Source: Rhizobiales bacterium 64-17
GTDB taxonomy: Bacteria; Pseudomonadota; Alphaproteobacteria; Rhizobiales; Xanthobacteraceae
NCBI GenBank assembly: GCA_001899285.1
Contig: MKWA01000008.1
Location: 62,001 to 126,000 of the forward strand
Direction of reading: 5' to 3'
DNA: 64,000 nt
Below are positions 23,132 to 33,043 of the stretch, piece by piece. Under the pieces are notes generated by a model. The model did not search any database. It was not told the origin of the DNA and saw nothing but the letters and a program-made list of their open reading frames with translations. A program made the position numbers and the translations under genes. Within the stretch, counting starts at the first letter, position 1. The number at the start of each line of letters is the position of its first letter.

Positions 23132-24662
23132 TCGCTGCCACCGCCGGGCGCGGGCGAAGCACCGCCCAGCCGACATGCACGCTGCCCTCGCCACGGCGAT
23201 AGGGCAAGACGAGCGGCGGCTGGATTTCCGCATCGGCGGCTACGGTGCGGAACTGCACCGGCAGCACGGCAGGATCGCCGTCGGTCCAGACGATCACCGC
23301 GCCCTTGCTGCGCAGATCGGCGAGATCGATCCACGGTGCGCGCGCCGGCTTGCCGTCGATCAGCACGCGCGGCTGCGGGCGCTCCGGCGAGTAATGCGCG
23401 GCATTGCCGCCGTCCCACATCGAGCCGACGATATAGGCGAGCGGCTTTCCGGTGAGCGTGCGGAAGCGCACGGTGAGTTCGCGGCCGAGTTCGCCGCCGG
23501 GGAAGAACACCGCGCGGTAGCGATGGTCGAACGCCGGCATCACCGCATAGGAGACGATAAACACGGATGCGAGGCCGATGAACACCACGGCCCAGGCGGT
23601 GAAGGCGCGCGCGAAGCGCAATTCGGTGAGCAGCGACCGCGACATCAGCACCAGCCACAGGCCGAGGAACATCCACAGCGGATAGCCCCACATGGCGATG
23701 GTGCCGCGCCCGCTGATCGCGGCGAGCGCCGCCGTCGCGGCGGCGGGTCCGAACGCGAGCAGCGAGACGATGCGGCGATCGAACGCATCGCCGCTGGGCG
23801 GCGCCTCGCGCGCGCGTGGATAATAGAGCGTCGCGGCAATGCCGAGCGCCGGAATCATGAAGAACCACTGGCCGAGGATGAATTGCAGCGGATGCCAGAT
23901 GTGATCGATCATGCCGCGCGAAGGCTTGGCCCGCGCCTCCGCATACGCAAATGGCAGAAAATCGTTCTGCACCAGCCAGACCAGATGCGGCGCCATGACG
24001 ACAAGCGCGACCAGGATCGCCAGATACGGCCCCGGCGTGCGCCAGTGTACGCGCGCGTCGCGGTCGAAGATCATGAACAGCGCCATCGGGGCCGCCAGCA
24101 TCACCACGAAATATTTGGCCCATAGCGCGGCGCCGATGGTGAACCCGAGCAGCAACCAGTAACGGATGTCCCGCTTACGCAGCGCATGGTGGAACGCATA
24201 GCCAGCGAGCGCCCACAGCGGCAGTTGCACCACGTCGTGATTGAACTTGGCCGCGGTGAAGTTGAGGTAGTGCAGGCCGTCGACGATGAAGAGAGCGGTC
24301 AATGCGCCGGCGGCGCCGACCATCGGCCGCGCCACCGCCCACACCGCGATGAAGGCGATGGCCACCACCACCTGCGCCATCAGGTAATAGGCGAAATCGG
24401 CGTGGAGGTTCTGGCCGAGGAGCCGCCAGACGATCTCCACCATCCACCATGGCAGCGGCGGCAGCTTGTCGTAGCCGAGTTGCCATTCCCGGCCATAGGT
24501 CATGGCCTCAATCAGATCGAGCGGCAGGTTCGGGTAGAGGATCGTCGGCAGGACGGTCCAGACTGTGACGTGCAGCAGCAGGAACCAGGCCAGCGCGCGG
24601 CCGGGCGCGCGCTCCACGGCGGCTTTCAGGCTCATCAGGAATGGGGTCGGGGCGGGCGGCAT
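23112..24662 (-). CDS. Glycosyltransferase family 39 / ArnT-like membrane protein
   Basis: A 516-residue polytopic membrane protein with about eight or nine hydrophobic helices followed by a soluble C-terminal domain of about 130 residues. The first periplasmic loop (PLDLIEAMTYGREWQLGYDK) with its acidic residues and later motifs (FTAAKFNHDVVQLPLWAL) fit GT-C enzymes of the PMT/ArnT group that use polyprenyl-phosphate sugars. The start MPPAP at 24662 is weakly supported; a GTG at 24701 would add 13 residues. Acceptor and sugar are unknown. Lipid A or other envelope glycan modification is possible. Confidence 0.82.
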   Translation of the reverse strand: MPPAPTPFLMSLKAAVERAPGRALAWFLLLHVTVWTVLPTILYPNLPLDLIEAMTYGREWQLGYDKLPPLPWWMVEIVWRLLGQNLHADFAYYLMAQVVVAIAFIAVWAVARPMVGAAGALTALFIVDGLHYLNFTAAKFNHDVVQLPLWALAGYAFHHALRKRDIRYWLLLGFTIGAALWAKYFVVMLAAPMALFMIFDRDARVHWRTPGPYLAILVALVVMAPHLVWLVQNDFLPFAYAEARAKPSRGMIDHIWHPLQFILGQWFFMIPALGIAATLYYPRAREAPPSGDAFDRRIVSLLAFGPAAATAALAAISGRGTIAMWGYPLWMFLGLWLVLMSRSLLTELRFARAFTAWAVVFIGLASVFIVSYAVMPAFDHRYRAVFFPGGELGRELTVRFRTLTGKPLAYIVGSMWDGGNAAHYSPERPQPRVLIDGKPARAPWIDLADLRSKGAVIVWTDGDPAVLPVQFRTVAADAEIQPPLVLPYRRGEGSVHVGWAVLRPRPAVAAITPPRG

Positions 24663-24800
24663 CAGGGTTGCGTTACCATAGCAGGAGTTTCCCCGTTGCA
24701 CCGGGCGGCGGGGTCATGGACAGTGGCGCGGGGGCTGCGAATCACTCGCCGCGCCAGGGGTTCACGCGCGAGAATAGGCCGATAGGCCGGGGAACGGATC

Positions 24801-26399
24801 ATGCGACGCCTGACCGCCACTTTCGTGGCCGTCTGCATGGTGCTGATGGCGAGTTCGCTGGGCGCCGTCCTGTTTCTGGCCGCCGGCCTGCCGGTGATCC
24901 AGTCGGCGATCGTCGCGCTCGCGGCGCTGATCTGCCTCGTTCTCTATAATGCGGTGAGCACCCGCCTGCGCGATCGGATGGATCTGGGCGACCAGATCGG
25001 CGACCTGTCGCGGGGAACTTCCGACCTCGCGCGCCAGGTGGCCGAACTGGGCCGCCGTCTGACGGCGATGGAGGAGCGGGTCGATTCCACCGTCAACCGC
25101 GCGCGCGGCGCGGTCGATCCGATCGCCGCCGAAATGGGTGAGCTCGGCGCGCTGGTGAAGCAACTGGCCGAGACGGTGGCGCTGCATGACACGCGGTTGC
25201 GCGGCCATGCTTTGACGAGCGCCGCTCCGGCAAGCTCATCCGCAGCGGCCCTGGCGACGCACAGCCTCGCGGCACTTGAGCCGATGCCGCCGCCGGTCAT
25301 GCTCGGCGATCCGTCGCCGCTGCTGCTGACCACGGACGACATTGCACCGGAGGATGCGGCGCCCGAACCGGTCGCGGTGGCGATGCCGGCCCCGGCACCC
25401 GCTGTGCCGTCTGCTAGGCCCGAGACTGGCCGCTTCAAGGGCATGAGCCGCGACGGCATCATCGCCACCATCGCTGGCGCGATCGACAGCCATCGCGTCG
25501 ATCTCTATCTGCAGCCGATCGTCACGCTGCCGCAGCGCAAGGTGCGCTACTACGAGGCGATGAGCCGGCTGCGCACGCAGGACGGCGACGTGGTGCCGGC
25601 GGACGAGTTCATCGATTACGCCGAAGCCGGCGGCATCATGCCGAAGATCGACAACCTGCTGCTGTTCCGCTGCGTGCAGGTGGTGCGGCGTCTGCTGTTG
25701 AAGAACCGCGATGTCGGTCTGTTCTGCAACATCAGCATGTCGACGCTGACCGATCCGGCTTATTTCCGGCAGTTGCACGATTTCATGCAGGCGAACCGCG
25801 CGCTGGCGCCGTCGTTGGTGTTCGAATTCCGCCAGAACGCCTATCGTTCGTTCGGCGCGATCGAGCATGAAGGGCTCGCCGCGCTTGCTGATCTCGGTTT
25901 CCGCTTCTCGCTCGATCACGTCACCGATCTGCGGATGGAGCCGAAGGAGTTGTTCGACCGCGGTTTCCGCTTCCTCAAGGCACCGGCGAAGCTGCTGCTG
26001 AACAAGGCCGCGGCCGGGCAGAGCGACATTGACGCAGCCGATCTCTCCAATCTGCTGGCCCGGTTCGGCATCGAACTGATCGCCGAACGGATCGAAAGCG
26101 AGACCATGGTGGTCGATCTGCTCGACTACGATGTGAAGTTCGGCCAGGGCTTCCTGTTCTCGCCGCCGCGCCCGGTACGCCCGGAAGCGTTGCACGGCCA
26201 GACGTTGGCCGGCGATCTGTCCGCCAATCCAACCGCCCATTCAACCGCGATGCCTGCCGCGCCGCCGGCCATGCCGCAGGCCACCGCGCTCGATGCGAAA
26301 ACCTTTGGCGGTACGCCGGCGCAGCAGCTCACGCCGGACGATCCCGCCTCTGTGCTTGCCGCGCCCGATTTCGTGCCGCAGCAGAACATGCCGGCGTGA
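24801..26399 (+). CDS. Membrane-anchored protein with degenerate EAL domain
   Basis: A 532-residue protein: two N-terminal hydrophobic helices (about 5-30 and 33-52), a coiled-coil-like stretch (60-135), a Pro/Ala-rich linker (140-205), an EAL phosphodiesterase domain (about 213-460) and a Pro/Ala-rich tail. The signature reads EAM at 252-254; Asn310, Glu342, Lys393, Glu429 and Gln449 match conserved positions. The catalytic Asp-Asp of DDFGTG is Asp372-His373, and the following loop 6 is VTDLRME. Hydrolysis of cyclic-di-GMP is therefore doubtful and a binding or scaffold role is more likely. It lies 54 bases upstream of a HAD-type phosphatase gene. Confidence 0.85.
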   Translation: MRRLTATFVAVCMVLMASSLGAVLFLAAGLPVIQSAIVALAALICLVLYNAVSTRLRDRMDLGDQIGDLSRGTSDLARQVAELGRRLTAMEERVDSTVNRARGAVDPIAAEMGELGALVKQLAETVALHDTRLRGHALTSAAPASSSAAALATHSLAALEPMPPPVMLGDPSPLLLTTDDIAPEDAAPEPVAVAMPAPAPAVPSARPETGRFKGMSRDGIIATIAGAIDSHRVDLYLQPIVTLPQRKVRYYEAMSRLRTQDGDVVPADEFIDYAEAGGIMPKIDNLLLFRCVQVVRRLLLKNRDVGLFCNISMSTLTDPAYFRQLHDFMQANRALAPSLVFEFRQNAYRSFGAIEHEGLAALADLGFRFSLDHVTDLRMEPKELFDRGFRFLKAPAKLLLNKAAAGQSDIDAADLSNLLARFGIELIAERIESETMVVDLLDYDVKFGQGFLFSPPRPVRPEALHGQTLAGDLSANPTAHSTAMPAAPPAMPQATALDAKTFGGTPAQQLTPDDPASVLAAPDFVPQQNMPA

Positions 26400-26453
26400 G
26401 TCGTGGCGACGTGCTCTTGACGCCGTGATGCCGCTGCGTCGATACCGGTCCGC

Positions 26454-27314
26454 ATGACCGTTTCTCTCGATAGCCGATTGTCGGTTCTGGCCGGACGCTA
26501 TGACGCGCTGCTGTGCGACGTCTGGGGCGTGATCCACAACGGCGTCGCCGCGTTTCCCGATGCTGTGAAAGCGCTTTCGCATTATCGCGCCGGCGGCGGC
26601 CGGGTGATCCTCATCACCAATGCGCCGCGCGCCAATGCTGATGTCTACACCCAACTCGATCGCCTGAATGTGCCGCGCACCGCCTACGACACCATCGTCA
26701 CCTCGGGCGACCTGACGCGCGGCGCGATCCGCGCGCGCGCCGGTCAGTCGGTGTTTCATCTCGGGCCGGAGCGCGACCGCTCGGTGTTCGCCGGCATCGA
26801 TGTGCGCTTCGCCGGCGTGGATGACGCCGATTTCATCGTCTGCACCGGGTTGTTCAACGACGACACTGAGACGCCGGAGAATTATCGCGACATGCTCGGG
26901 CGTGCCCGGTCCCGATCGCTGTTCATGGCCTGCGCCAATCCGGACGTAATCGTGGAGAAGGGCGGCCGCATCATCTATTGCGCCGGCGCGCTCGCCGATC
27001 TCTATCGTGATCTCGGTGGCGACGTGCTCTATGCCGGCAAGCCCTATGCGCCGATCTATGAAGCGGCATTCGCGGCAGCGGAAAAATTCGCCGGCGCGCC
27101 GGTCGCGCGCTCACGCATGCTGGCGATCGGCGATTCGGTGCGGACCGATTTCACCGGCGCGCGCAATCTCGGGCTCGATTTCCTGTTTGTGACGTCCGGC
27201 ATTCATGCCGAGGAGTTGGGCGCGCGCGATGCGCCCGACGCGACGATGCTGGCGAAGATGTTCGCGGGCGTTGGCGCGCTGCCGATGGCGGCGACGGCGC
27301 GGCTGCGCTGGTAG
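26454..27314 (+). CDS. HAD-superfamily hydrolase, class IIA (TIGR01459-like)
   Basis: A 286-residue HAD phosphatase. Motif I is LLCDVWGVIHNG with nucleophile Asp22, motif II lies in LITNAPR, and motif III/IV in IGDSVRTDFTGARNLGLD. The DVWGV signature distinguishes the alphaproteobacterial TIGR01459 group from NagD and 4-nitrophenyl phosphatases. Its physiological substrate is not established. It may share a transcript with the upstream EAL gene and is convergent with the CheY-like gene four bases away. Confidence 0.9.
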   Translation: MTVSLDSRLSVLAGRYDALLCDVWGVIHNGVAAFPDAVKALSHYRAGGGRVILITNAPRANADVYTQLDRLNVPRTAYDTIVTSGDLTRGAIRARAGQSVFHLGPERDRSVFAGIDVRFAGVDDADFIVCTGLFNDDTETPENYRDMLGRARSRSLFMACANPDVIVEKGGRIIYCAGALADLYRDLGGDVLYAGKPYAPIYEAAFAAAEKFAGAPVARSRMLAIGDSVRTDFTGARNLGLDFLFVTSGIHAEELGARDAPDATMLAKMFAGVGALPMAATARLRW

Positions 27315-27318
27315 TGGC

Positions 27319-27723
27319 TCAGGCCGGGGTCGGCTCTTTCTGCTCCGCGAACACCGCGTCGATCTTGCTCTTGAGCGTTTGTGCGTTGAACGGCTTGACG
27401 ATGTAGTTCGACACGCCGGCGCGCTTGGCGGCGAGCACGTTGTCGGTCTTGGATTCGGCCGTGATCATGATGAACGGCGTTTCGGCGAGCGTTTCGTCGG
27501 CGCGCACGGTCTGCAGCAGGTCGTAGCCGGTCATCGGCTCCATGTTCCAGTCGGAGATGACGAGGCCGTATTGGCGCTCCCGCATCTTGGCGAGTGCGGC
27601 GCTGCCGTCGGTGGCGTCGTCCACATGTTCGAAGCCGAGCTGGCGCAGCAGGTTACGGATGATGCGGATCATCGTGGTGTAGTCGTCGACCACGAGCACC
27701 GGCATCGACAGATTGACGGCCAT
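27319..27723 (-). CDS. CheY-like single-domain response regulator
   Basis: A 134-residue receiver domain with no output domain. The acidic pocket Asp13/Asp14, phospho-acceptor Asp58, Thr88 and Lys110 (IVKPF) are all conserved, so it should be phosphorylatable. The start MAVNLSMPVLVVDD at 27723 is chosen since an 11-codon upstream extension has no similarity. No kinase or chemotaxis gene is nearby; it could serve the flagellar motor or another pathway. Its C terminus is convergent with a HAD phosphatase gene. Confidence 0.92.
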   Translation of the reverse strand: MAVNLSMPVLVVDDYTTMIRIIRNLLRQLGFEHVDDATDGSAALAKMRERQYGLVISDWNMEPMTGYDLLQTVRADETLAETPFIMITAESKTDNVLAAKRAGVSNYIVKPFNAQTLKSKIDAVFAEQKEPTPA

Positions 27724-27923
27724 GAGCCTTATCCCCCACGCTGAACCAGAGGCCATCCCCTATCAGCCGCGATTGAACAAGCGGTTAAGCGGGTTTGACA
27801 GGGTTAACGGCTGCTAACGGATGGCTTGACGGAACCGCGGCGAAACCACAGTTTCCGCCCCGTGCAACGAGCCCGCCAACTTTGACCGGATCCCCTGACA
27901 ATCCAGCCCCGTCGTTTGCCGTC

Positions 27924-28877
27924 ATGCGCGGCGGCGCGGCCGATATCGCCGCCGGGCCGCTCCACGGCGCGGTAGTGGCGATCGGCAATTTCGACGGCGT
28001 GCATCGCGGCCATCGGTCGGTGATCGACGCGGCGCTGCGGCAGGCGCGGGCGCTCGGCCGCCCGGCCGCGGCGCTGACCTTCGAGCCGCATCCGCGCAGT
28101 TTTTTCCGCCCGCAGGAGCCGCTGTTCCGGCTCAGTGACGAGCGGCAGAAGCTGCAGCTGTTGGCCGCGACCGGGCTCGACGGGGCCTTTGTGATGCGGT
28201 TCGACGCGGCATTGTCGGGCCTGTCCGCCGAGGCTTTCATCGACGAGATCCTGACCGGCCGTTTCAGCATCGGCGGCGCGGCGATCGGCTTCGATTTCCA
28301 TTTCGGCAAGGCGCGGGGCGGCTCGCCGGACAAGCTGGCGGAGGCGGGGCGGCGTCTCGGATTCGCGGTGGATATCGTGCCGCCGCTGCAGGACGAGGGC
28401 CGGCCGGTGTCGTCCGGGGCAGTCCGCGTCGCGCTCACCAACGGCCAGGTGGTGGAGGCCGCCGAACTCCTGGGGTCGCCATGGTTCGTGAGCGGACCGG
28501 TGATCCACGGCGAGAAACGCGGGCGCGACCTCGGTTTTCCCACCGCCAATCTCAAGCTCGATCCAGCCTGCGGATTGAAGCACGGCATCTATGCGGTGCG
28601 CTGCGGCCTCGATGGCCGGCGTTACGACGGCGTGGCCAGCTTCGGCCGCCGACCCACCTTCGATAACGGTGCACCGCTGCTGGAAGTGTTCCTGTTCGAT
28701 TTTGCCGGCGATCTCTACGGCCGCGTGCTTGATGTGGCCTTCATCGGCTGGCTGCGCGGCGAGGCGCGTTTCGACGGCATCGAGCCGCTGAAGCGGCAGA
28801 TGCGCGACGACGCCGCGCAGGCGCGCGCGGTGCTGGCGCGCTCGCCGGATGCGTTTCCGCGGTTGGGGACAGTCTGA
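27924..28877 (+). CDS. ribF: Bifunctional riboflavin kinase / FAD synthetase RibF
   Basis: A 317-residue enzyme that phosphorylates riboflavin to FMN and adenylates FMN to FAD. The N-terminal nucleotidyltransferase domain carries GNFDGVHRGHR, and the C-terminal flavokinase domain carries KRGRDLGFPTANL. ATG 27924 has no obvious Shine-Dalgarno. Residues encoded just upstream (FAV before MRGG) look like a normal RibF N terminus, so an in-frame TTG at 27882 could be the real start. No FMN riboswitch is evident in the 200-base upstream region. Confidence 0.93.
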   Translation: MRGGAADIAAGPLHGAVVAIGNFDGVHRGHRSVIDAALRQARALGRPAAALTFEPHPRSFFRPQEPLFRLSDERQKLQLLAATGLDGAFVMRFDAALSGLSAEAFIDEILTGRFSIGGAAIGFDFHFGKARGGSPDKLAEAGRRLGFAVDIVPPLQDEGRPVSSGAVRVALTNGQVVEAAELLGSPWFVSGPVIHGEKRGRDLGFPTANLKLDPACGLKHGIYAVRCGLDGRRYDGVASFGRRPTFDNGAPLLEVFLFDFAGDLYGRVLDVAFIGWLRGEARFDGIEPLKRQMRDDAAQARAVLARSPDAFPRLGTV

Positions 28878-28885
28878 CGCGCCGC

Positions 28886-29176
28886 TTAGCGGCGACGCTG
28901 GACCGGCTTGTCCGTCACCTGCGCGCCGTGGGTCGGGGCGCGGGCATTGCCCCAGGGATCGACCGGCTTGCCGGCGGGCTGCGAATCCGTCGCCGCCTTG
29001 TAGGCGCGATCGAGGCGGTCCTGCTTTTCCTGCTGCTCGGGGGTCAGCTTCGGCTTGTTGCTGCCGCCGAGCGAGATGCCGGGCATGAGCGCGCTTTGCT
29101 GCGCCAGCGCGGGGGCGGCCGTCAGGCTGAAACCGACAGTCAGGGTCAGAACCGCGAGGAAAATGCGACGTCTCAT
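28886..29176 (-). CDS. Small secreted hypothetical protein
   Basis: A 96-residue protein with a clear signal peptide (MRRRIFLAVLTLTVGFSL, cleavage after ALAQ) and a short hydrophilic mature part rich in Gln, Lys and Pro (LTPEQQEKQDRLDRAYKAA), ending in basic residues. I recognise no named family, although short periplasmic proteins with this EQQEKQ..DRAYK pattern are familiar from Rhizobiales. Start ATG 29176 has GGCCCTC on the plus strand, i.e. GAGGGCC as Shine-Dalgarno. It is convergent with ribF and divergent from ileS. Confidence 0.8.
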   Translation of the reverse strand: MRRRIFLAVLTLTVGFSLTAAPALAQQSALMPGISLGGSNKPKLTPEQQEKQDRLDRAYKAATDSQPAGKPVDPWGNARAPTHGAQVTDKPVQRRR

Positions 29177-29334
29177 GGCAGAGGGCCTCCAATCCGCCCC
29201 GAACCTAGAGCGGTAAAAAGTGGCTGACAATGTGGCGGCTGGCCATGTGGAATGCCCCGGTCGGCGATCCGGCCTCTGGTCTACTTTCACAAACCGGCAC
29301 CTGTGGTAGTAACCCGGCCAAGGAAGGCCCCAGA

Positions 29335-32300
29335 ATGACCGCAGACAAGACCCCACCGTCCGACAAGACCAGCTCTATGGCTGGTTCCGCCGCCGGACGC
29401 GACTACTCCGAGACCCTGTTCCTGCCGCAGACGGATTTCCCGATGCGCGCCGGCCTGCCGCAGAAGGAGCCGGAACTGCTGGCCCGCTGGCAGAAGACCG
29501 ATCTCTATCGGCAGTTGCGCGAGGAGGCCAAGGGCCGCCCGAAATTCGTGCTGCACGACGGCCCGCCCTACGCCAACGGCAACATCCATATCGGCCACGC
29601 CCTCAACAAGATCCTCAAGGACGTGGTGACCCGCAGCCAGCAGATGCTCGGCCATGACTCGAACTATGTGCCGGGCTGGGACTGTCACGGCCTGCCGATC
29701 GAATGGAAGATCGAGGAAGAGAACTACCGCTCCAAGAACAAGAAGAAGCCCGACCTGAGCGACCCGGCGGCGATGATCGCGTTCCGCAAGGAGTGCCGTG
29801 CCTATGCCGACAAGTGGCTCAACGTGCAGCGCGAGGAGTTCAAGCGCCTCGGCGTCGAGGGCGACTGGGATCATCCCTACACGACCATGAGCTTCCCGGC
29901 CGAGGCGCAGATCGCCCGCGAGATCATGAAGTTCGCGGCGAACGGCACGCTCTATCGCGGCTCGAAGCCGGTGATGTGGTCGGTGGTCGAGAAGACCGCG
30001 CTCGCCGAAGCCGAAGTGGAATACGAGGACTACACCTCCGACACGGTGTGGGTGAAATTTCCGGTGGCCGACGTTTCGCTTGATGAAAACGCGGCTGCGA
30101 AGGACATCGCCGCTGCGTTTAATGCGGTGTCGAACGCGAATGTCGTGATCTGGACGACGACGCCGTGGACGCTGCCCGGCAACCGCGCGGTCTCGTTCTC
30201 GTCGAAGATCAACTACGGCCTCTACAAGGTCACCGACGCGCCGGCGGACAACTGGGCCAAGACCGGCGAGCTGTTTATCCTCGCCGATAAACTGGCGGCG
30301 GACGTGTTCAAGCAGGCGCGCGTCACGGCGTTCGAGAAAATTGCCGATGTGCCGCCGGCGGTGCTCGCCGGCATGACGCTGAAGCATCCGTTCGCCGGGA
30401 AAGGCTATGACTTCCAGGTGCCGCTGCTCGACGGCGATCACGTCACCGATGATACCGGCACCGGTTTCGTCCACACCGCGCCGGGCCACGGCCGCGAGGA
30501 CTTCGATATCTGGATGGCGAATGCGCGCGCGCTCGAGGCGCGCGGCATCGCAAGTGCGATCCCGTACACTGTCGACGAGAATGGCGCGCTGACTGCGGCT
30601 GCTCCTGGCTTCGAGGGCAAGCGCGTCATCAACGACAAGGGCGAGAAGGGCGACGCCAACGAGGCGGTGATCAAAGCGCTGGCGGAAGCCGGCAACATCA
30701 TCGCGCGAGGGCGGCTGAAGCATCAGTATCCGCATTCGTGGCGCTCGAAGAAGCCGGTGATCTTCCGCAACACGCCGCAATGGTTCATCGCCATGGACAA
30801 GGAGTTCACCTTGTCGCCGGCATCGTCCGCGGCCAACGATCATCGCACCCTGCGCGAGCGCGCGCTCGACTCCATCGCCAAAACGCGCTGGGTGCCGGCA
30901 GCAGGTGAGAACCGCATCAACGGCATGATCTCCGGCCGTCCCGACTGGGTGATCTCGCGCCAACGCGCCTGGGGCGTGCCGATCGCGGTGTTCATCAAGG
31001 AGAATGCCGACGGCACCACGACCATCCTGCAGGATGCCGAAGTCAATGCGCGCATCGCCAAGGCGTTCGAGGAAGAAGGCGCCGATGCCTGGTATGCGGC
31101 CGGCGCGACGGAGCGTTTCCTTGGGAGCCGTGCGTCGGACGGCTGGAAGAAGGTCGACGACATTCTCGACGTGTGGTTCGATTCCGGCTCGACGCACGCT
31201 TTCGTGCTGGAAGACCTGAAGCATTTCCCGTCGCTCGCCGGCATCCGCCGCATCAAGGACGGCGGCGACGACACGGTGATGTATCTCGAAGGATCGGACC
31301 AGCACCGCGGCTGGTTCCATTCCTCTCTGCTGGAAAGCTGCGGGACGCGCGGCCGCGCGCCTTACGACGTCGTGCTGACGCACGGCTTCGTGCTCGACGA
31401 GCACGGCCGCAAGATGTCGAAGTCGCTCGGCAACGTCACCGCGCCGCAGGACGTGATCAAGAATTCCGGCGCCGATATCCTGCGCATGTGGGTGTGTGCG
31501 TCGGATTATGCCGACGATCTGCGCATCGGTCCGGAAATCCTCAAGACCACGGTCGAAACCTATCGCAAGCTGCGCAACACGTTCCGCTGGATGCTCGGCT
31601 CGCTCGCGCATTTCCACGACGACGATCGCGTGCCGCTCTCGAAAATGCCGGAGCTCGAACGTTATATGCTGCATCGGTTGACCGAGATTGATCAGACGGT
31701 GCGCAAGGCGTATGCCGATTTCGACTACAAGCGCATCTTCGCGGTGGTGTCGGCGTTCATGACCGCCGATCTCTCGGCATTCTATTTCGACGTGCGCAAG
31801 GATTCGCTTTATTGCGATCCGATCTCGGAGATGCGCCGCAAGGCGTGTCTCACTGTGCTCGATGATCTGTTCCGCGCCACGGTGACCTGGCTCGCGCCGA
31901 TGCTGTGCTTCACCTGCGAGGAAGTGTGGCTGTCGCGGTTCGGCGCCGACGCGCCGTCGGTGCATCGTCAGTTGTTCCATCCGGTGTCGGCGGAGTGGCG
32001 TGACGATGCGTTGGCGGAGAAATGGCGCAAGGTGCGTCAGGTCCGTCGTGTCGTCACCGGCGCGCTGGAGATCGAGCGCGCGGCCAAGAAGATCGGCTCC
32101 TCGCTCGAGGCCGATCCGATGATCCATGTCGCTGACGCTGATCTGTTCGCCGCGGTGGTCGATGTCGATCTCGCGGAGGTCTGTATCACCTCGGCGGCGA
32201 CGCTGATCGAGGGCGAGGGACCGGCCGACGCGTTCCGCATTCCCGAGGTGAAGGGCGTCGCGGTGGTGGTGAAGGAGGCGCGGGGCCGCAAATGCGCCCG

Positions 32301-32412
32301 CTCGTGGAAGATCCTGCCCGATGTCGGCAGTGATCAGCGCTATCCGGATGTTTCGCCGCGCGATGCCAGGGCGCTGGCCGAATGGGACGCCACGCGGAAG
32401 GCGGCGGAATGA
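29335..32412 (+). CDS. ileS: Isoleucyl-tRNA synthetase
   Basis: A 1025-residue class I synthetase that charges tRNA-Ile and edits misactivated valine. The HIGH motif is encoded at 29593-29604 (in [14 protein letters not shown]) and KMSKS at 31411-31425 (in [10 protein letters not shown]); the large CP1 editing insertion lies between them and a C-terminal anticodon-binding region follows. ATG 29335 is preceded by AAGGAAGG. The stop codon overlaps the lspA start (ATGA), the common ileS-lspA coupling. I did not see a C-terminal zinc-finger cysteine cluster. Confidence 0.98.
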   Translation: MTADKTPPSDKTSSMAGSAAGRDYSETLFLPQTDFPMRAGLPQKEPELLARWQKTDLYRQLREEAKGRPKFVLHDGPPYANGNIHIGHALNKILKDVVTRSQQMLGHDSNYVPGWDCHGLPIEWKIEEENYRSKNKKKPDLSDPAAMIAFRKECRAYADKWLNVQREEFKRLGVEGDWDHPYTTMSFPAEAQIAREIMKFAANGTLYRGSKPVMWSVVEKTALAEAEVEYEDYTSDTVWVKFPVADVSLDENAAAKDIAAAFNAVSNANVVIWTTTPWTLPGNRAVSFSSKINYGLYKVTDAPADNWAKTGELFILADKLAADVFKQARVTAFEKIADVPPAVLAGMTLKHPFAGKGYDFQVPLLDGDHVTDDTGTGFVHTAPGHGREDFDIWMANARALEARGIASAIPYTVDENGALTAAAPGFEGKRVINDKGEKGDANEAVIKALAEAGNIIARGRLKHQYPHSWRSKKPVIFRNTPQWFIAMDKEFTLSPASSAANDHRTLRERALDSIAKTRWVPAAGENRINGMISGRPDWVISRQRAWGVPIAVFIKENADGTTTILQDAEVNARIAKAFEEEGADAWYAAGATERFLGSRASDGWKKVDDILDVWFDSGSTHAFVLEDLKHFPSLAGIRRIKDGGDDTVMYLEGSDQHRGWFHSSLLESCGTRGRAPYDVVLTHGFVLDEHGRKMSKSLGNVTAPQDVIKNSGADILRMWVCASDYADDLRIGPEILKTTVETYRKLRNTFRWMLGSLAHFHDDDRVPLSKMPELERYMLHRLTEIDQTVRKAYADFDYKRIFAVVSAFMTADLSAFYFDVRKDSLYCDPISEMRRKACLTVLDDLFRATVTWLAPMLCFTCEEVWLSRFGADAPSVHRQLFHPVSAEWRDDALAEKWRKVRQVRRVVTGALEIERAAKKIGSSLEADPMIHVADADLFAAVVDVDLAEVCITSAATLIEGEGPADAFRIPEVKGVAVVVKEARGRKCARSWKILPDVGSDQRYPDVSPRDARALAEWDATRKAAE

Positions 32413-32930
32413 GTTCCATCCGTCAATGGCTCTACGGCCCGCTGACACGGTTCGGGCTGATTGTCGCGGTTCTGTCGCTGGTTGCCGACCAGGCAAGCAA
32501 ATTCTGGGTGCTGGAAGGTCTCGACCTCGAGAACCGGGGGCGGGTGGTGGTGACCCCGTTCATGGACTTCGTCCTGACCTGGAACCGGGGCATCAGCTAT
32601 GGCTGGCTGCAACAGGATACCATCGCCGGGATGTGGCTGCTGCTGGCGTTCAAGATCGCGGCGGTGGCGGCGCTCTGGATCTGGCTGGCGCGGGTGGAGA
32701 CCCGCTGGTCCGGGCTGGGCATCGGACTGATCATCGGCGGGGCGGTCGGGAACGCCATCGACCGCATGGTCCATGGGGCGGTGGTGGACTTTATCCTCCT
32801 GCACCTCGATACGGTTAACGGCCGATTCAACTGGTACGTGTTTAACATTGCCGATGTGGCGATCGTTGCCGGGGTCATCGCCCTCCTGTATGAATCCCTG
32901 ATCGGGCCACGCGCCGTAAAAGCGCCCTGA
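32409..32930 (+). CDS. lspA: Lipoprotein signal peptidase II
   Basis: A 173-residue inner-membrane aspartyl protease that removes the signal peptide of prolipoproteins. The catalytic aspartates are Asp118 (GNAIDRM) and Asp149 (FNIADVAI), and four hydrophobic helices fit the family. Its start overlaps the ileS stop by four bases, so translation is coupled. Confidence 0.97.
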   Translation: MSSIRQWLYGPLTRFGLIVAVLSLVADQASKFWVLEGLDLENRGRVVVTPFMDFVLTWNRGISYGWLQQDTIAGMWLLLAFKIAAVAALWIWLARVETRWSGLGIGLIIGGAVGNAIDRMVHGAVVDFILLHLDTVNGRFNWYVFNIADVAIVAGVIALLYESLIGPRAVKAP

Positions 32931-33043
32931 TCGGACGCAAAATCCAGGTGGCCGATGGATGGCCGATTCAGGTGCCGATCGTCGGTTATTTGACGGGTTT
33001 CGGGCTGATTCCTGTAGTTTCTGAGTGCGAGGACGGACAACCG

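Noticed and set aside
27724-27923. Possible FMN riboswitch or divergent promoter ahead of ribF
   Set aside because: No conserved FMN aptamer elements and no convincing -35/-10 pair were seen; a TTGACA at 27795 has no -10 at a proper distance.
29287-32496. A 1069-codon open frame on the minus strand opposite ileS
   Set aside because: It mirrors ileS codon phase; the translation is Arg/His-rich without domains, typical of antisense shadows in GC-rich DNA.
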